Below, in pieces: positions 27,627 through 36,308 of a stretch of DNA of 59,430 nt (positions are counted from its first letter, which is position 1; every line of letters starts with the position of its first letter). Under the pieces are notes generated by a model. That model searched no databases and was not told the DNA's origin. It saw only the letters and a program-made list of their open reading frames with translations. The translations under genes and the position numbers were made by a program. Origin of the DNA: Actinokineospora xionganensis (GTDB lineage Bacteria > Actinomycetota > Actinomycetes > Mycobacteriales > Pseudonocardiaceae); NCBI RefSeq assembly GCF_014323725.1, contig NZ_JABVED010000026.1:1-59430 (forward strand). The letters are read 5' to 3'.

Positions 27627-28868
27627 TCAGGACAGCCAGGTCGCGACCTGGGACATCGTCGCCGACGCCCAGCCGAGCTGGAGGTGGTTGGCCGAACTCA
27701 CGGTCGTGGTGGCGCCGACCGTCGTGACACCCGTGGTGTCCAGGGCGCTGGCGATGAACACGACGCCGTCACTCGGGCCGCGGGTCTCGTTCCAGATGCC
27801 CGCGATGTTCGCCGCGCCGCCCGCCAGCAGGTACACCGGGACCGCGCTCGGGGTGGGCGAGTCCTGAATGGCCGCGATCAGCGACCCCGCGTCGACCGCG
27901 GCCTGGATGCCGGGACCCGCGGTGTACACGCCTTGCCCGCCGTAGTAGGTCGTGTACCAGTCCTGTGTGGACGTGTTCACCCCGTAGGCGCCGTCCCAGC
28001 GCTTGAGCATCTGCCGCTGCCCGGGATAGGCGTCCCAGCCCGCGGTCGGTGTGATCGACAGCTCCGGGTGGTAGGTGTACTGCCCGTAGCAGGTCATCCG
28101 GGTGTGCGGGCTCGGCGCGTTGACCTTCCCGCCGCATTCGGGCCAGATGGAGAAGTCATGCGCCCAACCGTGGGCGAAGGGGTAGTCGTAGCCGCCGTTC
28201 GGGCCGCCGAGGGTGACCAGCCTGCGCACGTCGCCCGCGTAGACCCGGCCCCAGGAGGGACGCACGGACGAGACGTACATGCGGGCCGACATCATGCCCT
28301 TGCTCCAGCCGACCACGTCGACCTTGGCCACGCCGAGCCGCGACTTGATCACCGCGATCGCGTCGCCGACCTGCTGCGCGTGCTGGCGGTTGTCGCCCTG
28401 CTTGTGCGCGAAGCCGATCGCGAACACCCGGTGCCCCTGCGCGCGCAGGTGCTGCATCATCCCGGTCGACGGGCAGGTCATCGAGCCGCAGCCGAAGCCG
28501 CCGGACTCGTTTGGATTGGCCCACGCGCGATCCGGGTTGTCGTTGGCGCCGTGGACAAGCAGCACCGGTGTGGTCTTCGCCCCGGTCGACCATCCGGGTG
28601 CCGAATAGAGCAGGAACCGGCTCGATGACGGCCAGGCGACACCGCCGAAGAACGTCTTGCGCTGCCCGTCCTGGTCGCCGCGCCCGTCCGGCGGGTACTG
28701 CTCGTCGACGAAGCCCGCGGTGCCGTCGCGGTAGCGGTCGACCTTCTCCCAGCCGTTGGCGACGGTGGTGAAGGTGGCTTCTTTGGTCAGGTACAAGGGA
28801 TCGGCGGCGGCGGTGCGCACTGGGGTGAGCACCGCGACCAAGGCCGTGACAGCGAGGATCGCGCGCAT
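27627..28868 (-). CDS. Secreted lipase-like alpha/beta hydrolase
   Basis: A 413-aa exported hydrolase. MRAILAVTALVAVLTPVRTAAADP is a Sec signal peptide. PVLLVHGANDN holds the oxyanion motif and VDVVGWSKGMMSAR the nucleophile elbow (GWSKG, which fits G-x-S-x-G); the histidine is likely in SSANHLQLGW near the C terminus. Several cysteines (CGSMTC, ECGGK, MTCYG) may form disulfides. It resembles streptomycete secreted triacylglycerol lipases that lack a lid. ATG 28868 follows GGAG. Gaps of 16 nt upstream and 10 nt downstream place it in a three-gene hydrolase operon. Confidence 0.82.
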   Translation of the reverse strand: MRAILAVTALVAVLTPVRTAAADPLYLTKEATFTTVANGWEKVDRYRDGTAGFVDEQYPPDGRGDQDGQRKTFFGGVAWPSSSRFLLYSAPGWSTGAKTTPVLLVHGANDNPDRAWANPNESGGFGCGSMTCPSTGMMQHLRAQGHRVFAIGFAHKQGDNRQHAQQVGDAIAVIKSRLGVAKVDVVGWSKGMMSARMYVSSVRPSWGRVYAGDVRRLVTLGGPNGGYDYPFAHGWAHDFSIWPECGGKVNAPSPHTRMTCYGQYTYHPELSITPTAGWDAYPGQRQMLKRWDGAYGVNTSTQDWYTTYYGGQGVYTAGPGIQAAVDAGSLIAAIQDSPTPSAVPVYLLAGGAANIAGIWNETRGPSDGVVFIASALDTTGVTTVGATTTVSSANHLQLGWASATMSQVATWLS

Positions 28869-28884
28869 CAATGGTCTCCGGGTG

Positions 28885-29697
28885 TCAGGGGACGAGTTCG
28901 GCGGCGACGGCGTGGGCGCCGTCCGCACCGAACAGGATCGTGTAGTGGTTGGTGCCGGGGATCGTCCGGACGCGCACGCGGTCGGCGAACTCCTCGGGGT
29001 GCGGGTAGAGCGGGACGGGCTCGTCGAGCAGGCCGCGCTCGGCCCGCAGGAACACGGTGCCCGCCGGGACGGCGTCGAAAGCGGTGGATCTTGTGTGCAG
29101 GTCAAGGAAATCCGCCCGCACGGCGTCGGCGTTCACCCGGCTGCGCAGGTTCGGGGGTGTACCGGTCAGATCGTAGTCCACATAGGACTCGATGGCGGGG
29201 GACCACTCGGCGAAGGCCGGGTGCCCGCGCCAGAAGTCGCGATACTCCTCGACCGAGGCGAACCGCATCGACAGCCGGTGGATCGCCGGACCCAGTTGGG
29301 CCTCGGTGTCCACCTCACCCTCGGGCAGGGGAGCGCCGCCGTCGACGAGGACCAGGTCGTGCACCCGCGACGGGTGTCGGTGGGCAAGGGTGGCCGCGAC
29401 GAACCCGCCCATCGAGTGGCCGACAACGGTGGCCCGCTCGATGCCCAGCGCGTCCAGCACGGCGACGCAGTCCTCGGCGTGCGCGGCCATCCCGAACGGG
29501 CCGGACAGGCAGGCGCTGCCACCCCGGCCGCGCAGGTCCGGCGCGATGATCCGGCCCTGGTGCAGCCGGGCCACCTCGGCCCACGCCAGGTGCGACGCGG
29601 TGATGCCGTGGATCGCGAGGACCGGGCGGCTGCCCTCGCCCCAGGTCGCCACGGTCAGGTCGCCGCCCGGCACGGGCACTCGGGACAGCTTCGGCAT
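28885..29697 (-). CDS. Alpha/beta hydrolase
   Basis: A 270-aa alpha/beta hydrolase of the epoxide hydrolase/haloperoxidase type: VLAIHGITASHLAW (oxyanion), PDLRGRGGSA, VVGHSMGGFVA (nucleophile Ser), and PGTNHYTILFG with the catalytic histidine. ATG 29697 is preceded by GGGAGG with a 4-nt gap, an excellent ribosome site; the frame is open to 29820 without homology. It is the first gene of the hydrolase operon. The 279 nt upstream (29698-29976) contain no gene I can support; a 51-codon leftward frame at 29817-29972 is noted but not called. Confidence 0.87.
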   Translation of the reverse strand: MPKLSRVPVPGGDLTVATWGEGSRPVLAIHGITASHLAWAEVARLHQGRIIAPDLRGRGGSACLSGPFGMAAHAEDCVAVLDALGIERATVVGHSMGGFVAATLAHRHPSRVHDLVLVDGGAPLPEGEVDTEAQLGPAIHRLSMRFASVEEYRDFWRGHPAFAEWSPAIESYVDYDLTGTPPNLRSRVNADAVRADFLDLHTRSTAFDAVPAGTVFLRAERGLLDEPVPLYPHPEEFADRVRVRTIPGTNHYTILFGADGAHAVAAELVP

Positions 29698-29976
29698 ACG
29701 ACCTCCCGAGGCGGCGGGCCCACCACGGCGTGGTCCGGTAGGCGAACCCTGCCTCCGGTCGGCCTCGCGGTCAATGTGGCGGACCGACATGATGATCAGG
29801 TGGGTGTGGCGGACCCTCACATGCCGTTGATGACATTGGCCGACTCCGGGCCGAGTGGTGCCAGCCCGCTGCTGATCACCAGGCCGGTGACAGGACGGCG
29901 GCGAACGACGCGGAGCGCCAGACCGCCGGCGCGCAGAACCACGGGAGTCACCGCACGCGACCGCCTGAACACGGCG

Positions 29977-30954
29977 TTATCGAGCGACGTGCCTGATCAC
30001 CGAGTCGACCAGCATGAACGCCGCGACACCGAACAGCAGGACCGCGAACAGCCTGCGCAGGGTCGTCTCGGACACCTTGGCGGACAAGCGTTTGCCATCC
30101 CACGCGCCGAGGAGGGCGGCGCCCGCGAACGGGCCGAGCACGGCCCAGTTCAGGTCGGGCGCGGTGGTGCCCAGCCGGGTCGCCAGCGCGGCGGCGGAGT
30201 TGACGGCGATGACGAACAGGCTGGTGGCGACGGCCGCGCGCATCCGCAGCCGCATGACCGTGACCAGCGTGGGGACGGCGAGGAATCCGCCGCCGACGCC
30301 AAGCAGCCCGGTGATCGCACCCAGCCCACCGCCGGAGGCCATGGCCCGCCCGATGCCTGCGCGCGGTCGCTGCCCGATGGTGGTTGTCGTGGTGGTGATC
30401 GGACTGCCACCGCCTGGACGGGAGTCTGCGCCACTCGTATTGTCCGCACCGCCGAGGGGACCCATGATCGGGTTGCCGCCGACCATGTCGGCGGTGTGGC
30501 TTTCGGTCGAGCGTGGGGCGGACTCCGGGTTTGTCCTGCTGTGGGTTTCCTTGGTCGCCTTCAGGCTGACCCCTCCGAGCAGTGCGGGGGTCTCGTCGTC
30601 GGCGACCTTGCGGACGAGGGCGAAGGCCGCGGCGGCGGCGACCATGGCGAAGGTGCCGGTCAGCACCGACCGGGGGAGTTGTTCGGCCAGTGTCGCCGCC
30701 CCGATCGCCGGGAGCAGGCCCGCGGCGGCGAACACCGCGCCCGTGCGCCAGCGCACGTTGTGCGCGTGCCGGACCAGGGCCGTCACCGACGTCACCGAGA
30801 CGACCAGCAGGCTGGCGGTGGCCGCGCTGGCCGGGTCCAGGCCGAGCAGGTAGATCAGCACCGGCACGCCCAGCACCCCGCCGCCGCCGCCCAGCGCGCC
30901 CAGCGCGATCCCGATGACCGCGCCGGCGGTCAACGCGAGCAGCACCGTGTTCAC
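29977..30954 (-). CDS. TauE/SafE-family sulfite/organosulfur exporter
   Basis: A 325-aa membrane protein with two four-helix halves related by the family repeat (GALGGGGGVLGVPVL near residue 20; GLLGVGGGFLAVPTLV near 215). The halves are joined by an unusually long hydrophilic loop (about residues 115-195) rich in Ser, Pro and Gly with a run of threonines. TauE proteins export sulfite or sulfonates. The start GTG 30954 overlaps the persulfide dioxygenase stop by 4 nt, so the two are coupled: the enzyme oxidises persulfide to sulfite and the transporter would remove it, as in cst operons of Staphylococcus. Confidence 0.9.
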   Translation of the reverse strand: MNTVLLALTAGAVIGIALGALGGGGGVLGVPVLIYLLGLDPASAATASLLVVSVTSVTALVRHAHNVRWRTGAVFAAAGLLPAIGAATLAEQLPRSVLTGTFAMVAAAAAFALVRKVADDETPALLGGVSLKATKETHSRTNPESAPRSTESHTADMVGGNPIMGPLGGADNTSGADSRPGGGSPITTTTTTIGQRPRAGIGRAMASGGGLGAITGLLGVGGGFLAVPTLVTVMRLRMRAAVATSLFVIAVNSAAALATRLGTTAPDLNWAVLGPFAGAALLGAWDGKRLSAKVSETTLRRLFAVLLFGVAAFMLVDSVIRHVAR

Positions 30955-32273
30955 ACCGTCTCCACTCGGGCCTCCTGCCAGGCGTTGTAGCCGCCCGCCA
31001 GGTCCGCCACGTCGGTGAAGCCGTTGGCTCGCAACACCGACGCGGCGACCGACGAGCGGAAACCGCCCGCGCAGTAGACGACGGTGCGCTCGGCGGGGTC
31101 GAGTTCGTCGAGCCGGTTGAGCAGTTCGGGAAGGGGGATGTGCAGCGCGCCCGGGATGGCGCCCGCCGACTCGACCTCACCGGCCGCGCGCACGTCGAGA
31201 ACGCGCGCGGTGGTGCGTTCGACTTCCTCCGGGTTCAGCCGCCGGGTGGTCACGTCGCCAGGCTGGTCCCATCGGCCCAGGACGCGGTCGAACCCGATGC
31301 GGGCCAGCCGGTTGCGGGCCTCCTCGGCGCGACCCGGCTCGCACACCAGCACGATCGGCGCGTCGAAACGCAGGACCTGGCCGGTCAGATCGGCGAACCG
31401 GCCGTCGAGGCCGACGTTGATCGCGCCCGCCACATGACCGCGGGCGAAGGCGTCCGGGTCGCGGGTGTCGAGCACGGTGACGCCGTCGAGGCTGTCGACG
31501 ACGGGGACCGGCAGGTTCTCGTCGAACGTGGGCCGGTTCTCCCGGTTGCGGTGCGACGCGAACGCGAAGTACATGGGCGCGATGGACTGGCCGTCGCACA
31601 CGGCGTGGACGAACTCGTCCTCCGACATCGGCGCCAGCGCGTAGTTCGTCGCCCGCTGCACGCCGATGGTGCTGCTCGTCTCGGACGACAGGCTCTTCCC
31701 GCACGCCGAGCCCGCGCCGTGCGCGGGGAACACCAGGGTCGCGTCGGGCAGCGTGAGCAGGCGTTCGCGGGTCGAGCGGAAGAGGGCGCGGGCCAGGTCC
31801 TCGGCCGACCACCCGTTGGCGCCGAGCAAGTCGGGTCGGCCGACGTCGCCGATGAACAGCGTGTCGCCGGTCAGCACGCCGTAGGGCGGCTCGTCCGGAT
31901 GTTCGCGGATGACGACGCAGATCGACTCGGGGGTGTGCCCGGGCGTGTGCATGATCTCGAGGTCGACCTCGCCGAGCGAGAGCCGCGTGCCGTCGTCGAG
32001 CGGCTCGATCGGGAAGTCGACCTGGGCCGCCGAGCCGTACGAGATCCGTGCGCCCGTGGCCTCGGCGAGTTCCAGGTGCCCCGAGAGGAAGTCGGCGTGC
32101 ACGTGGGTCTCGATCACCCGCTCGATCCGCAGGCCCTTCGCGGCTTCGAGGTAGCCGCCGATGTCCCGCTGGGGGTCCACCACGACGGCTCGACCGGTGT
32201 GGCGGTCGCCGATGAGGTAGGACGCGTGCGAGAGGCAGTCGAGGTAGAACTGCTGGAAGACGAGTCTGGTCAA
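30951..32273 (-). CDS. CstB-like persulfide dioxygenase with two rhodanese domains
   Basis: A 440-aa protein. Residues 1-235 are a metallo-beta-lactamase-fold persulfide dioxygenase (THVHADFLSGH, HTPGHTPES, TGDTLFIGDVGRPDL). A first rhodanese domain (VLDTRDPDAFARGHV) has the altered loop VCEPGRAEE; the second (VLDVRAAGEVESAG) has the normal active-site loop YCAGGFRSS. The order and length match Staphylococcus CstB (444 aa), which turns persulfides into sulfite and thiosulfate. TTG 32273 follows AAGGGGG and leads to FQQFYLDCLSHASYLIGD, the usual N terminus. The enzyme relieves sulfide stress together with the TauE exporter. The 76 nt upstream contain the promoter. Confidence 0.9.
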   Translation of the reverse strand: MTRLVFQQFYLDCLSHASYLIGDRHTGRAVVVDPQRDIGGYLEAAKGLRIERVIETHVHADFLSGHLELAEATGARISYGSAAQVDFPIEPLDDGTRLSLGEVDLEIMHTPGHTPESICVVIREHPDEPPYGVLTGDTLFIGDVGRPDLLGANGWSAEDLARALFRSTRERLLTLPDATLVFPAHGAGSACGKSLSSETSSTIGVQRATNYALAPMSEDEFVHAVCDGQSIAPMYFAFASHRNRENRPTFDENLPVPVVDSLDGVTVLDTRDPDAFARGHVAGAINVGLDGRFADLTGQVLRFDAPIVLVCEPGRAEEARNRLARIGFDRVLGRWDQPGDVTTRRLNPEEVERTTARVLDVRAAGEVESAGAIPGALHIPLPELLNRLDELDPAERTVVYCAGGFRSSVAASVLRANGFTDVADLAGGYNAWQEARVETV

Positions 32274-32349
32274 CCCGCGCCCCCTTAAATGTCGGTACAA
32301 ATGACACTAAGGGTTCGCGGGTCGTGGGGACAAGTCGCGCCGTGCTCGC

Positions 32350-33480
32350 TTAGGCCGGCTTGACGGCCTTGGTGAGCTTGCCCAGCTTGTCCAGCAGGTC
32401 GTTGGGCAGCGAGAGGCGGATGACCTTGCCCCACGCGGACGCGACCTGCTTGGGCAGGGAGCCGCTGACGTAGGTCAGGCCGTAGCGCTCGAACAGTTCC
32501 TGCACCTTCGGGGCGATCTCCTGGTACCGGTTGCTCGGCAGGTCCGGGAACAGGTGGTGCTCGATCTGGTACGACAGGTTGCCCGTCATCAGGTGCATCA
32601 GCGGGCCGCCGGAGATGTTGGCCGAGCCGAGCATCTGGCGCAGGTACCACTCGCCGCGGGACTCGCCGTCGATGGACTTCTTGGAGAACGTCTGCACGCC
32701 CTCGGGGAAGTGGCCGCACATGATGACCGAGTGGGTCCACAGGTTGCGGATCAGGTTCGCGGTGAGGTTCGCCGTCAGGGTGGTGAGCGCCGACGGGCCC
32801 GACAGCAACGGGTGGATGACGTAGTCCTTGGTCATCTGCCCGCGGATCTTCTTCAGCGCCTGCTTCAGCCGCGCCTGGAACTCCGGGTTCTTGCGGCGAC
32901 GCTTGTGCAGGTTCTTGCCCAGCTCCAGGTCATAAGCCGCGATGCCGTACTCGAAGATGCAGGCGTTGACGAAGTTCCACAGCGGCTGGCCCAGGTAGAT
33001 CGGGTGCCACTTCTGGTCCTCGTCGACGCGCATGATGCCGTAGCCGAGGTCGTTGTCCTTGCCGATGACGTTGGTGTACGTGTGGTGCAACTCGTTGTGG
33101 GAGTGCTTCCACTGCGCCGACGGCGAGGCGTTGTCCCACTCCCAGGTGGTGGAGTGGATCTTCGGGTCACGCATCCAGTCCCACTGGCCGTGCATGATGT
33201 TGTGGCCGATCTCCATGTTCTCCAGGATCTTCGCGATCCCGAGACCGGCCGTGCCGACCAGCCACGCGGGCGGGAACAGGGAGAACAGCAGGATGCCGCG
33301 GCTGGTGAGCTCCAGCTTGCGCTGGGCGTCGATCACCTTGCGGATGTATGCCGCGTCCCGCTCGCCGCGCGAGTCGAGGATCTGCTGGCGGATGGCGTCG
33401 AGTTCCTTGCCGAGCAGCTCGATGTCCTCGGCGCTCAGGTGTTCGACGGGGCCGCGGCTGGTAGCCGTGAGTGCGGTCAT
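32350..33480 (-). CDS. Membrane fatty-acid/acyl-CoA desaturase (DesA3-like)
   Basis: A 376-aa di-iron desaturase. The three histidine boxes are HNIMHGQW (about residue 95), HSHNELHHTY (about 125) and QIEHHLFP (about 305), separated by hydrophobic segments, as in the mycobacterial stearoyl-CoA delta-9 desaturase DesA3. It would need electrons from the reductase encoded 12 nt upstream, an arrangement that matches Rv3229c-Rv3230c. The start ATG 33480 gives full family length. The pair adjusts membrane fluidity by making monounsaturated acids. Confidence 0.92.
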   Translation of the reverse strand: MTALTATSRGPVEHLSAEDIELLGKELDAIRQQILDSRGERDAAYIRKVIDAQRKLELTSRGILLFSLFPPAWLVGTAGLGIAKILENMEIGHNIMHGQWDWMRDPKIHSTTWEWDNASPSAQWKHSHNELHHTYTNVIGKDNDLGYGIMRVDEDQKWHPIYLGQPLWNFVNACIFEYGIAAYDLELGKNLHKRRRKNPEFQARLKQALKKIRGQMTKDYVIHPLLSGPSALTTLTANLTANLIRNLWTHSVIMCGHFPEGVQTFSKKSIDGESRGEWYLRQMLGSANISGGPLMHLMTGNLSYQIEHHLFPDLPSNRYQEIAPKVQELFERYGLTYVSGSLPKQVASAWGKVIRLSLPNDLLDKLGKLTKAVKPA

Positions 33481-33492
33481 GGCGATAGTCCT

Positions 33493-34563
33493 CTACAGCT
33501 CGATTGTGCAGTCGCCCGCGGCGGCCGTGACGCAGGTCTGGATGCGGACGCCGTCCCCGGGGGCGGCGGTGGTGAGGGCGCCGTTGCGCAGGTCGCGCAC
33601 CGCGCCTTCGCGAAGTGGGACGACGCAGCCGAAGCAGATGCCCATGCGGCAGCCCGACGGCATCAGGACGCCCGCGGCCTCACCCGCGTCGAGCAGCGGG
33701 CCGGTTCCGTCTGTGCTGACGACGGTGTTGGAATTGGCGAAGGTGACCGTGCCGCCGTCGCCGGTGACGAGGACGGTCGGGCGGAAACGCTCGGTGCGCA
33801 GGGTCAGGTCGCGCTCGGTGTAGTGCGCCTGCAGCGCGTCGAGCAGGCCGGTGGGGCCGCACGCCCAGGTCTCGCGCTCGGCGAAGTCCGGGACGAGCTT
33901 TCCCAGGTCGGCGACATCGAGCATGCCGTCGGTGTCGGTGTGCAGCTCGATCAGCGTGATCCGGCCGCGCAGCGCGCGCAGCTCGCCGGCGAAGATCACG
34001 TCCTGCGACGTCGGCGCCGAGTGGAGCAGGACGATGTCGCCCAGGTCACGCTGGTCGCCGAGGGCCGAGCGGAGCATGCCCATCACCGGGGTGATGCCGC
34101 TTCCCGCGGTGATGAACAGGACCTTCTCGGGACGCTCGGCGGGCAGCACGAAGTCGCCGGTGGCCTGGTCGAGTTGGATGACCGTGCCCGGCCGGGCGCG
34201 TCGGACTAGGTGGTTGCTGACCACGCCGTCCGGGATGGCCTTCACCGTGACGGTGATGCGGCCGTCGGCCCGGTCGGCGGGGGAGGTCAGCGAGTAGGCC
34301 CGCCACTGGCGCACGCCGTCGACATCCACGCCGATGCGGACATACTGACCGGGGGTGTGCGGCCGCCAGCCGCGACCGGGGCGGATGACCAGGGTGACCG
34401 CGTCACGCGTCTCCGGACGGATCTCCTCGATGCGTCCGCGCAGGTCAGCGCCCGCACGCAGCGGGTTGAGGATGTCGAGGTAGTCGCTGGGCACCAGCGG
34501 GGTCGTCGCCAGTTCGGCGAGTCGCAGCAGCCGGTCGCGCAGTCGCGGCACGGTCGAGGTCAT
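33493..34563 (-). CDS. Ferredoxin-containing oxidoreductase, electron donor of the desaturase
   Basis: A 356-aa three-domain reductase: FAD-binding barrel (RAYSLTSP near residue 95), NAD(P)-binding domain (ITAGSGITPVMGM near 155, WACGPTGLLDAL near 235) and C-terminal plant-type 2Fe-2S domain (PSGCRMGICFGC, later QTCV). This is the Rv3230c type that feeds electrons to DesA3. First gene of the desaturase operon; the start ATG 34563 is 93 nt from the divergent PucR-type gene with an inverted repeat between them, so that regulator may control the operon. Confidence 0.9.
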   Translation of the reverse strand: MTSTVPRLRDRLLRLAELATTPLVPSDYLDILNPLRAGADLRGRIEEIRPETRDAVTLVIRPGRGWRPHTPGQYVRIGVDVDGVRQWRAYSLTSPADRADGRITVTVKAIPDGVVSNHLVRRARPGTVIQLDQATGDFVLPAERPEKVLFITAGSGITPVMGMLRSALGDQRDLGDIVLLHSAPTSQDVIFAGELRALRGRITLIELHTDTDGMLDVADLGKLVPDFAERETWACGPTGLLDALQAHYTERDLTLRTERFRPTVLVTGDGGTVTFANSNTVVSTDGTGPLLDAGEAAGVLMPSGCRMGICFGCVVPLREGAVRDLRNGALTTAAPGDGVRIQTCVTAAAGDCTIEL

Positions 34564-34575
34564 ACTTCAATATTG

Positions 34576-34605
34576 CTGGTCCGTACGGCGTAAAGTCCTG
34601 ACCAG
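34576..34605. promoter_or_regulatory. Inverted repeat between desaturase operon and PucR gene
   Basis: CTGGTC (34576-34581) and GACCAG (34600-34605) form a 6-bp inverted repeat spaced by 18 nt in the 93-nt divergent intergenic region. It is the only symmetrical site seen there and a reasonable operator for the PucR-type regulator; the wide spacing makes this tentative. Confidence 0.35.
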
Positions 34606-34656
34606 TAGGTGTGAATCGGGCGCGGGAAACTATTCCCTGCGAACAAAGAGGTGCGC

Positions 34657-35823
34657 ATGCCGCCAGGGCCACGTGAGGTGTCCGACCTCGAACTGTCCGC
34701 CGCGGCCGAGGCCGTCCTGCGAGCGCGGCTGCCGTCGATCGCCGAGCTGACGGTGGCGGCGATCATCGTCGAGGTGCCCAGCTACACCGGGGCGCTCAGC
34801 GGCAAGATGGGCGCGAACATCGAGAAGGCGGTCCGACTCGCCCTCGGCCGCTTCCTCGACCTGGCCTCGCGGACCAAAGGGGACGACCCGAGCATCCCGA
34901 TGGGACCCGCGGTCGACGGGGCCCGCGACCTCGGCCGCGGCGAGGCGCGCAGCGGCCGGTCGATGGAGGCGCTGCTCGCCGCGTACCGGGTCGGGGCCAG
35001 GGTGTCCTGGCGTGAGCTGGCGGCAGCCGCGCTGGAGGGCGGTCTCGACGCGGCGGCGCTGGCCCAGTTCGCCGAGCTGGTGTTCGCCTATATCGATGAG
35101 CTGTCCGCCGCCAGCGTCGCCGGGCACGCCGACGAGCTGGCCACCACTGGCCGGGTCAGGCAGCGGCACCTGGAGCGGCTCAGCCACGCCCTGCTGACCG
35201 GGGCGCCCGCCGACGCCGTCCTCGCCGCCGCCGAGCGGGCCGACTGGCCACCGCCGCGGACCCTGACCGCGGTGTTGGTGCCCGTCGACCAACTGCGCAA
35301 GGCCCTGACCCCGCTCGACGCGCGGACGCTGCAGCCCGCCGAGGACGTCCCCGGTCTGGAGGACGAGGTCGGCGCCCTGCTGGTACCCGACGCGCCCAGG
35401 TCCACACTGCTGCGGGCGCTGCGGCGGACGGACGCCATCGTCGGGCCGACCCGCGACTGGCTTCAGGTGCGCACGTCCTATGACCGCGCCCTGCGCGCCT
35501 GGCGTCTCGGTTTGGCCGGGGACACCGACGAGCACCTGGCGGAGCTGGTGGTGCGGGCCGACGAAGGCGCGCTGGAGGACTTGCGGGCCCGCGTCCTGGC
35601 CCCGATCCGCGCGCTGCGGCCGACGACGGCGGAGAAGCTGACCGACACCCTGCGGTCGTGGCTGCTGCACCACGGCAGGCGCGAGGACATCGCCGCGGAC
35701 CTGTTCGTCCACGCCCAGACCGTGCGCTACCGCATGGGCCAGCTCCGCGAGCTGTACGGCGACAAGCTCGACGACCCGCGCACCGTCCTGGAACTGACCT
35801 TGGCCTTGGCCGCCCGGGGCTAA
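34657..35823 (+). CDS. PucR/CdaR-type helix-turn-helix regulator
   Basis: A 388-aa regulator. The N-terminal two-thirds is a GGDEF-like/RsbRD-type helical sensor region (ARSGRSMEALLAAYRVGARVSW), and the C-terminal 60 residues are the PucR helix-turn-helix (LRSWLLHHGRREDIAADLF, HAQTVRYRMGQLRELYGD). ATG 34657 is preceded by AGAGG with 6-nt spacing; GTG 34651 is possible. Divergent from the desaturase-reductase operon, which it probably controls; mycobacteria have a regulator of another family there, so this is inferred from position only. A palindromic repeat follows 35 nt after its stop. Confidence 0.88.
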   Translation: MPPGPREVSDLELSAAAEAVLRARLPSIAELTVAAIIVEVPSYTGALSGKMGANIEKAVRLALGRFLDLASRTKGDDPSIPMGPAVDGARDLGRGEARSGRSMEALLAAYRVGARVSWRELAAAALEGGLDAAALAQFAELVFAYIDELSAASVAGHADELATTGRVRQRHLERLSHALLTGAPADAVLAAAERADWPPPRTLTAVLVPVDQLRKALTPLDARTLQPAEDVPGLEDEVGALLVPDAPRSTLLRALRRTDAIVGPTRDWLQVRTSYDRALRAWRLGLAGDTDEHLAELVVRADEGALEDLRARVLAPIRALRPTTAEKLTDTLRSWLLHHGRREDIAADLFVHAQTVRYRMGQLRELYGDKLDDPRTVLELTLALAARG

Positions 35824-35857
35824 GTGTCGGCAAGCCCCGCGACGATACCGACAGGGG

Positions 35858-35901
35858 CGCGAGTCGCCCCTTCCAGCAAGTGAGTCGCGGGGCGACTCGC
35901 G
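35858..35901. repeat. Short palindromic repeat, copy 2
   Basis: CGCGAGTCGCCCC (35858-35870) and its exact complement (35889-35901) with an 18-nt loop TTCCAGCAAGTGAGTCGC. The arms are identical to the outer arms of the 124-nt element at 19201-19324, and the loop repeats the internal spacer of that element. It lies between the PucR gene and the convergent YchJ gene, where it can serve as a two-way terminator. Confidence 0.8.
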
Positions 35902-35936
35902 GCTGGGAGCCGGTAGGGAACTCGGGAGGCGGCGGA

Positions 35937-36308
35937 CTAGCTTCCGTTGACGTAGAGCCAGTTGCCGTTTTCGCGGGTGAAGGTGCTGTTTTCGTGCAGG
36001 ACGCCCGTGGTGCGGCCTTCGCGGTAGTGGGCGCGGAACTCGACCGTCCCCTCGGTGTCGAACGGGCCGCCGCGGGTTTTGCCGATGATCTCCAGGGCGG
36101 TCCAGCGCTGCCCGGGGTCGAGGTCAAGCTCCCGCGGGCGCGTCGAGGAATGCCATGAGGACAACAGATATTCCTCGTCGCCCACGGCGAAGGCGCTGAA
36201 CCGGGAGCGCATCAGCTGCTCGGCAGTGGCGGCCTTGGCCTCGCCCGAGTGCAGCCTGCCGCAGCAGGCGTCGAGGGTCTCCCCGGTTCCACAGGGACAG
36301 CGGGTCAC
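35937..36308 (-). CDS. YchJ-family protein (SEC-C zinc motif)
   Basis: A 123-aa protein of the UPF0225/YchJ family: an N-terminal SEC-C-like zinc motif, RCPCGTGETLDACCGR (C-x-C...CC), then AEQLMRSRFSAFAVGDEEYLLSSWH and the NTF2-like remainder VEFRAHYREG ... ENGNWLYVNG. Function unknown. GTG 36308 overlaps the stop of the upstream thioesterase gene (GTGA), so the two are coupled. Confidence 0.88.
   Translation of the reverse strand: MTRCPCGTGETLDACCGRLHSGEAKAATAEQLMRSRFSAFAVGDEEYLLSSWHSSTRPRELDLDPGQRWTALEIIGKTRGGPFDTEGTVEFRAHYREGRTTGVLHENSTFTRENGNWLYVNGS

Noticed and set aside
29817..29972. Leftward 51-codon frame (GTG start) just after the TauE stop, ending NVINGM
   Set aside because: Plausible spacing but no ribosome site, no recognisable domain and short length; could be real but not supported enough to call.
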